DNA of 64,000 nt from Algoriphagus sp. (GCF_030694375.1 NZ_JAUXYL010000041.1:186001-250000); one strand, 5' to 3'. Counted from the stretch's first letter, positions 18,200-27,578 are shown. Translations and numbers: made by a program. The notes: a model not told the origin generated them from the sequence alone.

Positions 18200-18302
18200 T
18201 TTTTAGGAGTTCAAAGGTGGGAAAGTTGGAAAGTGGTAAGGTTTGCAAAATTCATTATTCAAATTTGCTCAACCCCGTATTTCGTATTTCGATCTTCGTA
18301 TT
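18200..18302. repeat. Short-word repeat patch between leuC and leuD
   Basis: The minus strand contains the word GAAATACGA three times in about 35 bp, and the rest is made of AAGTTGG/AAAGTGG-like words. It is the longest gap inside the operon, which is otherwise joined by gaps of 48 bp or less. No hairpin with a T-run is visible, so it does not look like an internal terminator. Confidence 0.5.
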
Positions 18303-19709
18303 TCAATTGTGAAACACTTCCCTAGGATCAGTAATGCGTCCTGTGATCGCCACTGCTGCGACGGTCAACGGAGAGGCAAGCATGGTGCGGGCACCCGGAC
18401 CCTGACGCCCTTCGAAGTTTCTGTTTGATGTAGAAACCGCATATTTTCCAGAAGGAATCTTGTCGTCGTTCATTGCCAAACAAGCCGAGCAACCCGGCTG
18501 ACGAAGTTCAAATCCTGCTTCTTCCAAGATTTTTACCAAACCTTCTTCATGGGCCATTTTTTCCACTTCACGGGATCCTGGCACGATCCAGGCTGTGATG
18601 TTAGCTGCTTTTTGGTGTCCTTTGACAAACTGAGCAACGGATCGGATATCTTCAATTCGCCCATTGGTGCAGGAACCTACAAACACATAATCCACGAGCT
18701 TTCCTTTAACTGCTTCACCCGGTGCAAAGCCCATATATTCAAGGGATTTCAGGTAAGAAGTTTTGTTCGAACCTTCCATTCCTTCAGTTGTAGGGATGTT
18801 TTCGGTTACTTTGATTCCCATTCCCGGGTTTGTACCGTAGGTAATCATCGGTTCGATATCTGATGCTTCGAATACCAATTCCTTGTCAAATACGGCTCCA
18901 TCGTCAGTTTTCAAAGTCTTCCAATAGGCAACAGCTTTATCCCAATCGGCACCTTTTGGCGCATATTGCTTTCCTTCCAAGTAATTGAAAGTAGTCTCAT
19001 CAGGGGCGATAAGGCCACCACGAGCGCCCATTTCAATAGACATGTTGCAAATGGTCATTCTGGCTTCCATCGATAGACTTTTGATAGCCGAACCTGCATA
19101 TTCTACAAAATAGCCTGTCGCACCAGCAGCGGATATTTTAGAAATAATATAGAGAATGATGTCTTTGGAAGTCACTCCAGGGCCAAGGGTTCCATTCACG
19201 GAAATTCTCATTTTCTTGGCTTTGGTCTGCATAATGCATTGCGTTGCCAAAACCATTTCCACCTCAGAAGTCCCGATACCAAAAGCAATGGCTCCAAAAG
19301 CTCCGTGGGTGGATGTATGTGAATCCCCACAGACAATCGTCATTCCCGGCTGCGTGATTCCCAATTCCGGTCCGATCACGTGTACAATGCCATGATGGGC
19401 AGAGCCCAAGTCATGCAGTTCGATCCCGTATTTCGCACAGTTTTCACGAAGCCGCTCCACTTGCATGCGCGAAAGTTTGTCTTTGATCGTCTGATCCTGA
19501 TCGACTGTAGGGACGTTGTGATCCGGAGTTGCTACAGTTCGGCTTGGATTTTTTACGCCGATTCCACGCTTTTCCAGGTTTAGGAAGGCTACAGGGGAAG
19601 TCACCTCATGAATAAAATGCTTATCGATGAAGAACACGTCAGGACCTGCAGGCACGGATTTGACCACGTGCGAATCCCATATTTTATCAAATAATGTTGT
19701 CTTTTCCAT
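18303..19709 (-). CDS. leuC: 3-isopropylmalate dehydratase large subunit
   Basis: 468 aa, aconitase family. The three [4Fe-4S] ligands are visible in VGSCTNGRIEDIR and PGCSACLAMN, and CGDSHTSTHGAFGA, GMTIVCG and IDKHFIHEVTSP are standard LeuC blocks. It forms the heterodimeric isomerase with LeuD. Its start is 2 bp after the leuA stop, so translation is probably coupled. Confidence 0.96.
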   Translation of the reverse strand: MEKTTLFDKIWDSHVVKSVPAGPDVFFIDKHFIHEVTSPVAFLNLEKRGIGVKNPSRTVATPDHNVPTVDQDQTIKDKLSRMQVERLRENCAKYGIELHDLGSAHHGIVHVIGPELGITQPGMTIVCGDSHTSTHGAFGAIAFGIGTSEVEMVLATQCIMQTKAKKMRISVNGTLGPGVTSKDIILYIISKISAAGATGYFVEYAGSAIKSLSMEARMTICNMSIEMGARGGLIAPDETTFNYLEGKQYAPKGADWDKAVAYWKTLKTDDGAVFDKELVFEASDIEPMITYGTNPGMGIKVTENIPTTEGMEGSNKTSYLKSLEYMGFAPGEAVKGKLVDYVFVGSCTNGRIEDIRSVAQFVKGHQKAANITAWIVPGSREVEKMAHEEGLVKILEEAGFELRQPGCSACLAMNDDKIPSGKYAVSTSNRNFEGRQGPGARTMLASPLTVAAVAITGRITDPREVFHN

Positions 19710-19711
19710 AA

Positions 19712-21220
19712 TTATGCAGTCGCATATTCTTTGACCGGTATTTTATTAAGTGCGTCGACGAAAGCCTGGGCAGATGCCAGGACGATGTCGGCATTAGAGG
19801 CAAAACCATAGTATGGTTTTTCTCCTTTGATTAATCTCATGTGAACTTTGGCCACATCGTCACTTCCGTGAGTGATAGCTTGGATAAGAAATTCCTCAAG
19901 TTCAACCTGAGGCTTCGCGATTTTTTCGATAGCTTTCAAAACAGCATCTACCGGACCTACTCCTGAGGAAGAGGACTGGTGGGTCTCCGTTCCGATTTTC
20001 AGCGTAACCTGGGCACTGACCTGTCCATTGGATGAGTAGCTCACTTTTTCCAATTCGATAAAGTTGGATTCCTCCATGAATTTGCCGACCAAGCTCAAAA
20101 GGTCTTTTCGACCGATGTCTCTTTTGCTATCCGCCAAAATCAGGAAGGCCTCGTAAACCTCTCTCAATTCTTCGCCTTCGAGCTCGACGCCCAAGGCATC
20201 CAAGTGATGCTTTAGCGCTGCACGTCCTGACCTGGCTGTCAAAACGATCGTAGACTCGTCCACACCGACTTCTTTCGGGTCGATGATTTCATAGTTTTCT
20301 CTGTGCTTCAATACGCCGTCCTGGTGAATGCCGGAAGAGTGTGCAAATGCATTTCTTCCCACAATCGCCTTGTTGGGCTGAACCGGCATATTCATCAGCT
20401 TAGAAACCAAGCGGCTGGTCTGATAGATTTTCGGTGTTACAATATTGGTGTACACAGGAATCGATTTATGGCATTTGATCGCCATGACCACTTCCTCAAG
20501 CGAGGTGTTTCCTGCCCGTTCGCCGATACCGTTGATAGTGACCTCCACTTGCCGGGCACCATGCTGAACCCCGGCAACAGTATTGGCCGTGGCCATTCCC
20601 AAGTCATTGTGGCAGTGCGTTGCAATGATCGCACGGTCAATGTTTGGTACATTGTTTTTCAAATTGGCAATGATCGCCCCATACTGCTCGGGAAGGCAAT
20701 ATCCCGTCGTATCAGGAATATTGACCACCGTTGCTCCGGCTTTGATCACTTCTTCAATGATTCGGCAAAGGAAATCCGGCTCAGATCGTCCGGCATCTTC
20801 TGCATAGAATTCCACATCGTCCACAAATCGTCTGGCATACTTTACCGCAGCAACTCCCCTGGCAATGATATCCTCGGGAGTAGATCGAAGTTTGAATTGG
20901 ATGTGATAAGGTGAAACACCGATTCCAGTGTGAATTCGGCCCCTTTTTGCGAATTTGAGTGACTGAGCAGCTACGTCAATATCTTTTTCTACCGCTCTGG
21001 AGAGCGCACAAATGATCGGGTTGGAAACAGCCTTGGAAATTTCTAATACGGAATTGAAATCACCCGGGCTGGATATTGGAAATCCTGCTTCGATAATATC
21101 TACTCCTAAAGCCTCCAAAGCTTTAGCTACCACAATCTTCTCCTGGGTATTCAGCTGACACCCGGGCACTTGTTCCCCATCTCTCAGGGTCGTATCAAAA
21201 ATCCACAGCTTGTCACTCAT
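19712..21220 (-). CDS. leuA: 2-isopropylmalate synthase
   Basis: 502 aa. FDTTLRDGEQVPGCQLN, IEAGFPISSPGDF, YAEDAGRSEPDFL, HCHNDLGMATANTVAGV and NGIGERAGNTSLEEV are the LeuA catalytic blocks. The C-terminal 110 residues form the leucine-binding regulatory domain. It condenses 2-ketoisovalerate with acetyl-CoA. The EDAGR context and the HCHND block differ from the cimA paralogue downstream and mark this one as the genuine LeuA. It starts 19 bp after ilvC. Confidence 0.95.
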   Translation of the reverse strand: MSDKLWIFDTTLRDGEQVPGCQLNTQEKIVVAKALEALGVDIIEAGFPISSPGDFNSVLEISKAVSNPIICALSRAVEKDIDVAAQSLKFAKRGRIHTGIGVSPYHIQFKLRSTPEDIIARGVAAVKYARRFVDDVEFYAEDAGRSEPDFLCRIIEEVIKAGATVVNIPDTTGYCLPEQYGAIIANLKNNVPNIDRAIIATHCHNDLGMATANTVAGVQHGARQVEVTINGIGERAGNTSLEEVVMAIKCHKSIPVYTNIVTPKIYQTSRLVSKLMNMPVQPNKAIVGRNAFAHSSGIHQDGVLKHRENYEIIDPKEVGVDESTIVLTARSGRAALKHHLDALGVELEGEELREVYEAFLILADSKRDIGRKDLLSLVGKFMEESNFIELEKVSYSSNGQVSAQVTLKIGTETHQSSSSGVGPVDAVLKAIEKIAKPQVELEEFLIQAITHGSDDVAKVHMRLIKGEKPYYGFASNADIVLASAQAFVDALNKIPVKEYATA

Positions 21221-21239
21221 AATCTTAGGGGTTTGGGGT

Positions 21240-22283
21240 TTAATTATTTTCTGGTCTCAACTGACGGACGACCGCACCGGCCTGCCACATTTCAGATTCA
21301 CGCAATTCTTTCAATTCTGCCTCAAGTTTTTCTCTATAATCAGCTTTGGAGTTAGAATCGATAGACTTCTGTGCTTCCTGACCAGATTTTACAGATTCAT
21401 AAAGTTTTTCAAAAACCGGCTTAGTCGCATCACGGAAGGGCTTCCACCAATCCAATGCACCTCTTTGAGCTGTCGTAGAGCAGTTGGCATACATCCAGTC
21501 CATACCGTTCTCTGCTACCAAAGGCATCAGGGACTGAGTCAATTCTTCCACAGTCTCGTTGAATGCTTCAGAAGGAGTGTGACCATTTGCTCTCAATACC
21601 TCATACTGAGCCGCGAAGATTCCCTGAATGGCGCCCATCAAAGTTCCTCTTTCTCCGGTCAAATCAGAAGTTACTTCTCTATAGAAATCAGTTTCGAACA
21701 AGTATCCGGATCCAACGCCAATACCCAGTGCAATTACTCGGTCTTTGGCTTTGCCAGTACCATCTTGGAAAATCGCATAGGAAGAATTCAATCCTCTGCC
21801 TTCTACGAACATTCTTCTCAGGGACGTACCTGATCCTTTTGGTGCAACCAAAATTACATCAACATCTGCCGGAGGAATGATTCCTGTTTTTTCCTTGTAA
21901 GTCACTCCAAAACCATGAGAGAAATAAAGTGCTTTACCTGGAGTCAGGTGTTTTTTCACTGTAGGCCAAAGGGCAATCTGACCTGCATCTGAAAGCAAGA
22001 ATTGAAGGATAGTACCTCTTTCGCAAGCTTCCTCCAAGTCAAAAAGTGTGACACCGGGAACCCATCCGTCAGAAACTGCCTTGTCCCAAGTCTTAGAACC
22101 TTTTCGCTGACCTACAATCACGTTGAATCCATTGTCTTTCAGGTTTAATGCCTGTCCTGGACCTTGTACTCCGTAACCCAAAACCGCAATGACTTCGTTT
22201 TTGAGGACTTCTCTGGCTTTTTCCAGAGGAAATTCGTCCCTGGTTACTACGTTTTCTTCAACTGTGCCGAATTTTAACTTCAT
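21240..22283 (-). CDS. ilvC: Ketol-acid reductoisomerase
   Basis: 347 aa, class I length. The Rossmann motif GYGVQGPGQALNLKDNG (Gly-rich, near 38) is followed by the cofactor loop GQRKGSKTW, whose Arg/Lys/Ser residues suit NADPH. The catalytic region VAPKGSGTSLRRMF and the C-terminal knotted helices (LMPLVAENGMDWMYANCSTTAQRGALDWW) are present. It acts on acetolactate and acetohydroxybutyrate, shared by valine, leucine and isoleucine synthesis. Confidence 0.96.
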   Translation of the reverse strand: MKLKFGTVEENVVTRDEFPLEKAREVLKNEVIAVLGYGVQGPGQALNLKDNGFNVIVGQRKGSKTWDKAVSDGWVPGVTLFDLEEACERGTILQFLLSDAGQIALWPTVKKHLTPGKALYFSHGFGVTYKEKTGIIPPADVDVILVAPKGSGTSLRRMFVEGRGLNSSYAIFQDGTGKAKDRVIALGIGVGSGYLFETDFYREVTSDLTGERGTLMGAIQGIFAAQYEVLRANGHTPSEAFNETVEELTQSLMPLVAENGMDWMYANCSTTAQRGALDWWKPFRDATKPVFEKLYESVKSGQEAQKSIDSNSKADYREKLEAELKELRESEMWQAGAVVRQLRPENN

Positions 22284-22331
22284 TTTTTCTAAGGTTTGAT
22301 TTAATAGATTGATTATGCTAGGGTTGAGATA

Positions 22332-22832
22332 TTATTTGATGAAAGATTCGATGGTGAGCATGCGCTTTGCGACTGCTACACGACCGGATCGGGCAAACTC
22401 CAAAAGCCCATAGCCCTTCAGAATTTCCAGTAATTCCTGGGTTTGCTCTTTATGACCTGTGAGTTCAAGGACAACGAAATCAGGCTCAGCGGCGATAATT
22501 TTCGCATTGTGTTGGCGAATTATCTTTTCCAATCCTCCGTCAAGTTTTGAAACCGGGATTTTATATAGCGCAATTTCCTGATAGACCACGCCTTCATCTT
22601 CATGATAAAAGGCTTTGATCACATCAATGATTTTCTCGATCTGATTGACCAATTGAATCACCGTGTCCTCGTTGACCGTCACTTCGATAGTGACTCGGTG
22701 AATGCCCGGAATCCTGCTTTCTGAGGCAGTCAAGGCATCGATATTTATCCCCCGTCTTGTAAAAATGATGGTGATCCGGTTGAGAATTCCGATGAAATTC
22801 TCTGTGATGACGAAAATAGTGTAGCGCTTCAT
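22332..22832 (-). CDS. ilvN: Acetolactate synthase small (regulatory) subunit
   Basis: 166 aa. An N-terminal ACT domain opens with YTIFVITENFIGILNRITIIFTRRGINID, followed by a C-terminal IlvN-type domain. It gives valine-type feedback control to IlvB. The start is 10 bp after the ilvB stop, and a 48-bp gap separates it from ilvC. Confidence 0.93.
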   Translation of the reverse strand: MKRYTIFVITENFIGILNRITIIFTRRGINIDALTASESRIPGIHRVTIEVTVNEDTVIQLVNQIEKIIDVIKAFYHEDEGVVYQEIALYKIPVSKLDGGLEKIIRQHNAKIIAAEPDFVVLELTGHKEQTQELLEILKGYGLLEFARSGRVAVAKRMLTIESFIK

Positions 22833-22842
22833 TAGGTTAGAA

Positions 22843-24537
22843 TTAGCTTAATCTGACTTCTTCCACCGAACAACCGGTGGCAATCATTGGAAATACATTG
22901 TCTTCTTTCTCCACCACTACCTCTAAGAAAAATGGTCCATCGTGGATCAACATATCCTCAATAGCTTCCTTCAAATCGGTTCTTTCGGTTACTTTCTGAG
23001 CCCTGATATTATATGCTTCGGCAATTTTGACGAAATCAGGATTGTCCAATTCCGTGAATGAATAGCGCCTGTCGAAAAACATCTGCTGCCACTGACGGAC
23101 CATGCCGAGGAAGTTGTTGTTTAACAAGACAATCTTGACCGGTGCTTTAGTCTGCATGATGGTCCCCAATTCCTGAATGGTCATCTGAATTCCACCATCT
23201 CCGACAACACAGATTACTTGTCTGGAATAGTCATGCAATTGAGCTCCCAAGGCCGCAGGAAGCGCGAAACCCATCGTGCCAAGTCCGCCTGAAGTCACTT
23301 GGGTTCTGGATTTTTTATAATTGAAATAGCGCCAAGCAATCATCTGATGCTGTCCCACATCAGTTACCAAAACCGCATCATCTGCTTTATATTGATTGAT
23401 CTGATGGATGACTTCACCCATTGTAAGTCCAACTTTGGTCGGAGTGATGTCATACTGCATCACCGCAGCTCTTTCTTCCTGCTCCAAGTCCCGGAATTTT
23501 CCCATCCAAGAATCGTGTTTCTTTTGATGAATGGCTTCCGTAAGCATAGCAAGGCTCTCTTTGCAATCACCTATTACAGCTACTTCTGCCTTCACATTTT
23601 TGTTAACTTCTGCCTTATCCAGCTCCAGATGAATTACTTTGGCTTGCTTGGCATACCGTTTTAAGTCTCCCGTTACCCGATCATCAAACCGCATTCCGAC
23701 GGCAATCAATACGTCACATTGGTTAGTCAGCAGATTTGGAGCATAGTTGCCGTGCATTCCAAGTTTACCAACATAATTTGGGTGATCTTGGGAAATGGCG
23801 CCGGAGCCCAAGAGTGTACAAGCAGCAGGAATTCCTGATTTATCCAGGAAAAACTTAAGTTCTGTTTCAGCTTTTCCCAAAACTACTCCCTGACCAAATA
23901 GCAGATAAGGTCGTTCTGCATTATTTATAAGCTCAGCAGCCTGTTGGATCAATGAAACATCCACAGGAATATGTGTTTTATAAGATCTGAATCCCATGCA
24001 TGGGACATAGTTCCACTCTCCAAAATCTACCTGGGCATTTTTGGTAATATCAATCAAAACCGGTCCCGGTCTGCCGGAGCGGGCAATGTAAAATCCCTTT
24101 GCAATAGCCGGTGCGATATCTTCCACCCTTCTTACCTGGATATTCCATTTGGTCCCGGGCATAGAAATACCGACCACGTCTGTCTCTTGGAACGCGTCAG
24201 TCCCAAGTAAATGAGCCGCTACCTGACCGGTGATACATACCAAAGGAGTACTGTCGATCTGCGCGTCAGCCAATCCGGTGATCAGATTGGTAGCTCCAGG
24301 TCCAGAAGTGGCAATGCAGACACCGACTTTGCCGGATACACGGGCATAACCCTGTGCTGCATGGATTGCTCCCTGTTCATGACGGGTCAATACGTGCCTG
24401 ACCTGATCATGGTAATCATACAAGGCATCATAGACGGGCATGATTGCTCCGCCGGGATAGCCAAAAATGATATCGGCGTTTTCTGCAATAATTGACCTCA
24501 CTACAATGTCTGCTCCTCTGATCATCGAATCCTTCAT
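22843..24537 (-). CDS. ilvB: Acetolactate synthase large (catalytic) subunit
   Basis: 564 aa from the ATG at 24537, 4 bp after the ilvD stop; a longer frame exists upstream but would overlap ilvD and lacks family similarity. ThDP-dependent fold: FGYPGGAIMPVYDAL, the catalytic-Glu block RHEQGAIHAAQGYARVSG, TSGPGATNLITGLADA, and the ThDP/Mg motif GDGGIQMTIQELGTIMQ...NNNFLGMVRQWQ. It produces acetolactate, and acetohydroxybutyrate when 2-ketobutyrate is supplied, which fits the citramalate route downstream. Confidence 0.95.
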   Translation of the reverse strand: MKDSMIRGADIVVRSIIAENADIIFGYPGGAIMPVYDALYDYHDQVRHVLTRHEQGAIHAAQGYARVSGKVGVCIATSGPGATNLITGLADAQIDSTPLVCITGQVAAHLLGTDAFQETDVVGISMPGTKWNIQVRRVEDIAPAIAKGFYIARSGRPGPVLIDITKNAQVDFGEWNYVPCMGFRSYKTHIPVDVSLIQQAAELINNAERPYLLFGQGVVLGKAETELKFFLDKSGIPAACTLLGSGAISQDHPNYVGKLGMHGNYAPNLLTNQCDVLIAVGMRFDDRVTGDLKRYAKQAKVIHLELDKAEVNKNVKAEVAVIGDCKESLAMLTEAIHQKKHDSWMGKFRDLEQEERAAVMQYDITPTKVGLTMGEVIHQINQYKADDAVLVTDVGQHQMIAWRYFNYKKSRTQVTSGGLGTMGFALPAALGAQLHDYSRQVICVVGDGGIQMTIQELGTIMQTKAPVKIVLLNNNFLGMVRQWQQMFFDRRYSFTELDNPDFVKIAEAYNIRAQKVTERTDLKEAIEDMLIHDGPFFLEVVVEKEDNVFPMIATGCSVEEVRLS

Positions 24538-24541
24538 AGAA

Positions 24542-26230
24542 TTAGAATTTATCGGTAACGCAACCTTCAGATGCGGTTGACACAAGTTTATTGTACTTTT
24601 TGAGTGTCCCCTGAAGTCCTTCGATGGATTTTGGAGACCATGTTTTTTTACGTTCGGCAAATTCCTGCTCACTCACCCGTACGCTAAGAAGCTGATTATC
24701 TGTGTCAATGGTGATCAGATCATCGTCGTGCAATAATCCGATAGGGCCACCACACCAAGCTTCGGGAGTCACATGACCTACCACAAATCCATGCGTTCCA
24801 CCAGAGAATCGTCCATCTGTGATCAATGCCACATCTGACCCAAGACCTGCCCCGATAATCATAGATGTCGGTTTAAGCATCTCCGGCATTCCCGGTGCAC
24901 CCTTAGGGCCGACATTTCGAATGACCACTACATCCCCTGCCTTGACCTGATGATCACGAATAGCGTTGTTGGCTTCCAATTCCGAATCAAATACTCTTGC
25001 CGGACCTGTGAACAAACGCCCTTCTTTTCCGGTAATTTTAGCCACTGCGCCTTCCGGAGCCAGATTACCGGAGAGGATACACAGGTGCCCGGTTTCTTTA
25101 ATTGGTGATTCGATCGGATGAATCACATTGACAGAAGAGGGAACAATCGCTTGAACATGCTCAAGATTTTCAGCCAATGTCCTTCCTGTCACGGTCATGC
25201 AATCTCCATGGAGGTAACCTTTATCGAGGAAGTATTTCATGAAAGCCGGTAACCCACCTTGCTCATGGAGATCTTCCATCAGGAACTTGCCCGATGGCTT
25301 GAAGTCTCCGATCATCGGGGTCTTGGCATTCAAAGCTTTAAAGTCTTGAAGTGAAAAATCAACTCCGGCTGTTCGGGCAATAGCCAGAATATGCAGCACC
25401 GCATTGGTGCTTCCGCCCAAGGCAATAGCTACACGAACAGCATTTTCAATACTTTTTCGGGTGATGATATCGCTTGGCTTGATGTCTTTTTCCAAAAGTA
25501 TCCGCATGTACTTGTTGACCTCGCGGCATTCCCGGAGCTTTTCGGGAGAATTGGCCGGAAAGGACGCAGAGTAGGGTAATGACATGCCCATAGCCTCTAT
25601 GGCTGAGGACATGGTGTTGGCAGTGTACATCCCTCCACAGGCACCGGCCCCCGGACAGGCATTTCGGATCACTCCGTCATAATCTTCCGCGGAGATGGAG
25701 CCCTGTATTTTTTTCCCAAAAGCTTCAAAAGCGGAAACGATATTTAATTTTTCGCCTTTGTATAGCCCCGAAGCAATGGTGCCCCCATAGACCATGATTG
25801 CCGGACGATTGATGCGGATCATACCCATGATAGCTCCGGGCATGTTTTTATCGCAGCCCGCCACAGCGATGCAGGAATCAAAGGAATGCCCAAGGATAAA
25901 TGACTCGATGGAGTCGGCGATAATCTCTCTGGAGACCAGGGAATAACGCATTCCCAAAGTTCCCATAGAAGTTCCGTCCGAAATCCCGATGGTATTAAAA
26001 ACCAAACCGGTCAGATCATATTCCTGTGAGGAGTTTTTGATCAGACCGGCAAAGTCATTCAAGTGCATATTGCAGGGATTACTCTCATAGCCACAACTGG
26101 CTATCCCTACAAATGGCTGTTTCATTTTTTTATCGCTCAAGCCGGTGGCATAAAGCATCGCTTTTCCCGCCGGATGCTCGTCATTGTCGCTGATTTCCCA
26201 ACTGTATTTCTTTAGGTTGTTCTGGGTCAT
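24542..26230 (-). CDS. ilvD: Dihydroxy-acid dehydratase
   Basis: 562 aa using the ATG at 26230. A TTG five codons upstream is in frame but would lie 1 bp beyond the attenuator T-run, so the ATG is preferred. Cysteines for the Fe-S cluster appear in ASCGYESNPCNMHLND, GCDKNMPG and NACPGAGACGGMYTANTMSSA; SDGRFSGGTHGFVVGHVTPEA is the C-terminal signature. It is the first structural gene of the nine-gene operon and sits directly behind the attenuator, 13 bp after its T-run, so its expression is set by readthrough. Confidence 0.95.
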   Translation of the reverse strand: MTQNNLKKYSWEISDNDEHPAGKAMLYATGLSDKKMKQPFVGIASCGYESNPCNMHLNDFAGLIKNSSQEYDLTGLVFNTIGISDGTSMGTLGMRYSLVSREIIADSIESFILGHSFDSCIAVAGCDKNMPGAIMGMIRINRPAIMVYGGTIASGLYKGEKLNIVSAFEAFGKKIQGSISAEDYDGVIRNACPGAGACGGMYTANTMSSAIEAMGMSLPYSASFPANSPEKLRECREVNKYMRILLEKDIKPSDIITRKSIENAVRVAIALGGSTNAVLHILAIARTAGVDFSLQDFKALNAKTPMIGDFKPSGKFLMEDLHEQGGLPAFMKYFLDKGYLHGDCMTVTGRTLAENLEHVQAIVPSSVNVIHPIESPIKETGHLCILSGNLAPEGAVAKITGKEGRLFTGPARVFDSELEANNAIRDHQVKAGDVVVIRNVGPKGAPGMPEMLKPTSMIIGAGLGSDVALITDGRFSGGTHGFVVGHVTPEAWCGGPIGLLHDDDLITIDTDNQLLSVRVSEQEFAERKKTWSPKSIEGLQGTLKKYNKLVSTASEGCVTDKF

Positions 26231-26243
26231 AGGTCTGAAAAAC

Positions 26244-26274
26244 AAAAAAGTGTCCCATTTGAGTGAGACACTTT
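26244..26274 (-). terminator. Leader (attenuator) terminator of the ilv-leu operon
   Basis: On the minus strand AAAGTGTCTC pairs with GGGACACTTT (10 bp including one G-U) around an 8-nt loop and runs into six T. It lies between the leader peptide and ilvD, 13 bp before the ilvD start, where an ordinary operon end would make no sense. It is therefore read as a transcription attenuator. Confidence 0.85.
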
Positions 26275-26314
26275 AGATTTATATGCTGTTTTATAAATAG
26301 TCTAGTGCCTCACT
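26262..26314 (-). promoter_or_regulatory. Antiterminator hairpin overlapping the leader stop codon
   Basis: On the minus strand AGTGAGGCACT (26304-26314) can pair over 11 bp, with one G-U, to AGTGTCTCACT (26262-26272). The second arm is the 5' half of the terminator, so the two structures exclude each other. The first arm contains the leader-peptide stop codon. A ribosome finishing the leader would cover it and allow termination; a ribosome stalled on Leu/Ile/Val codons would leave it free and allow readthrough. Confidence 0.75.
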
Positions 26315-26366
26315 TCGAAAATCCGATGAGAATAATAAAGCTTAGCAAGAAGACCGAGAGGTGCAT
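26310..26366 (-). CDS. ilv-leu operon leader peptide (18 aa)
   Basis: The short frame encodes MHLSVFLLSFIILIGFSK and stops at TGA (26310-26312). Eight of 18 residues are the end products of the operon (4 Leu, 3 Ile, 1 Val), concentrated in residues 3-14. The stop codon lies inside the 5' arm of the antiterminator. Composition, position and coupling to the structures downstream are those of a classical attenuation leader peptide. The ORF is too short for standard gene calling. Confidence 0.82.
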   Translation of the reverse strand: MHLSVFLLSFIILIGFSK

Positions 26367-26408
26367 AGGTTGGTTTGAGGTTTTATGCTTCGATGACGAA
26401 TCACATGA

Positions 26409-26439
26409 CAATATTAAAACCCATTCACGAGACTTACAA
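26409..26439 (-). promoter_or_regulatory. Candidate promoter of the ilv-leu operon
   Basis: On the minus strand a TTG (26437-26439) is followed after 20 bp by TAATATTG (26409-26416), one mismatch from the Bacteroidota TAnnTTTG -7 box. Transcription would start near 26402, about 36 nt before the leader ATG. No other spaced pair was found between here and 26640. The rest of 26440-26756 is very AT-rich with no gene seen. Confidence 0.42.
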
Positions 26440-26756
26440 TATTTAATTCTCTACAATTCAATTTTCACAGACTTAAATACTATAGTTAAATATTTATTAA
26501 CAAATATTGTTTTGTTTTTTGAGTATATTCAAAATCAATTTTTAAGAATAGTAGGAAAAAGGAGGGTGTTTCGAAATTTTGTATCGAATTCAAGTAATTT
26601 CAAAATAATTGAAAATTTATTCTCTTTTAATTAAGAAAAAAAATGATATGCTGTCAAAAAGCTAATAAATGATGGAAACATTAGAGATTTTTCAAACCAC
26701 GATTGAAAAACTCATTCACCGAAATTCAATTAATTTTGTCAAAACACCTTCATCCA

Positions 26757-27563
26757 ATGATCACCTTCCCAAACGCAAAAATAAATCTAGGACTACACAT
26801 CACTGCAAAACGAAAGGACGGCTACCATGACATCGAATCTTGTATGGTTCCAATACCCCTATTCGATGCACTAGAGATGATCCTTGATAAAAAAGCCACC
26901 TGGAATTCCTCCGGTTTGGATATACCCGGTGATCCAAAAGATAATTTGATCTTGAAAGCGGAAAAACTCCTGAGAAAAGACTTTCAGGGACTGCCCAATT
27001 TAAATATCCATCTGCATAAAAACATTCCGATGGGTGCCGGCCTCGGTGGAGGGTCTGCGGACGGAGCTTTTGCCCTGAAATTGATGAATAACCTCTTTGA
27101 TCTCCACTTGGATGATTTTTTCTTGGAAGAATATGCGACGGAACTTGGTAGCGACTGTCCCTTTTTCATAGCCAATACACCCAAAATCGCCCGTGGGAGA
27201 GGTGAAATCTTGGAACCTATCGATCTTTCTCTTCAAGGAACCTACCTCGTCTTGGTCAATCCGGGAATTCATATCGGAACCAAAGAAGCCTATGCAGGAG
27301 TCACACCTGCCCCGCCAAAGGTAAAGTTGGAGGAAGTCTTGGCAGATCGAAGCCGGTGGAAAGCGGAACTGGTAAATGACTTCGAACCGAGTATTTTCAA
27401 AAACCATCCCGAAATAGCTGAGATCAAAGAGAAAATGTATGATGCCGGAGCGTTCTATTCAGCAATGTCGGGTTCGGGATCGAGTGTGTTTGGATTGTTT
27501 GACACGAAACCTTCAGATGTAGGATTTACAGTGTACAATTTTAAATTTGAATCTTGCTTGTAA
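26757..27563 (+). CDS. ispE: 4-diphosphocytidyl-2-C-methyl-D-erythritol kinase
   Basis: 268 aa from the ATG at 26757; an in-frame TTG 18 codons upstream gives a tail unlike the family. FPNAKINLGLHI is the IspE N-terminus and PMGAGLGGGSADGAFALKLMN near 96 is the GHMP-kinase ATP loop. SAMSGSGSSVFGLF near the C-terminus is the third GHMP block. It phosphorylates CDP-methylerythritol in the MEP isoprenoid pathway. IspH of the same pathway is at 59696. Confidence 0.94.
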   Translation: MITFPNAKINLGLHITAKRKDGYHDIESCMVPIPLFDALEMILDKKATWNSSGLDIPGDPKDNLILKAEKLLRKDFQGLPNLNIHLHKNIPMGAGLGGGSADGAFALKLMNNLFDLHLDDFFLEEYATELGSDCPFFIANTPKIARGRGEILEPIDLSLQGTYLVLVNPGIHIGTKEAYAGVTPAPPKVKLEEVLADRSRWKAELVNDFEPSIFKNHPEIAEIKEKMYDAGAFYSAMSGSGSSVFGLFDTKPSDVGFTVYNFKFESCL

Positions 27564-27578
27564 TCATCTCAAAATAAA

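Noticed and set aside
26244..26366. T-box or riboswitch upstream of ilvD
   Set aside because: No T-box sequence or compact aptamer is seen, while a leader peptide and exclusive hairpins explain the region better.
26263..26634. 123-codon plus-strand ORF upstream of ispE
   Set aside because: It is antisense to the attenuator and leader, very AT-rich, and has no recognisable domain.
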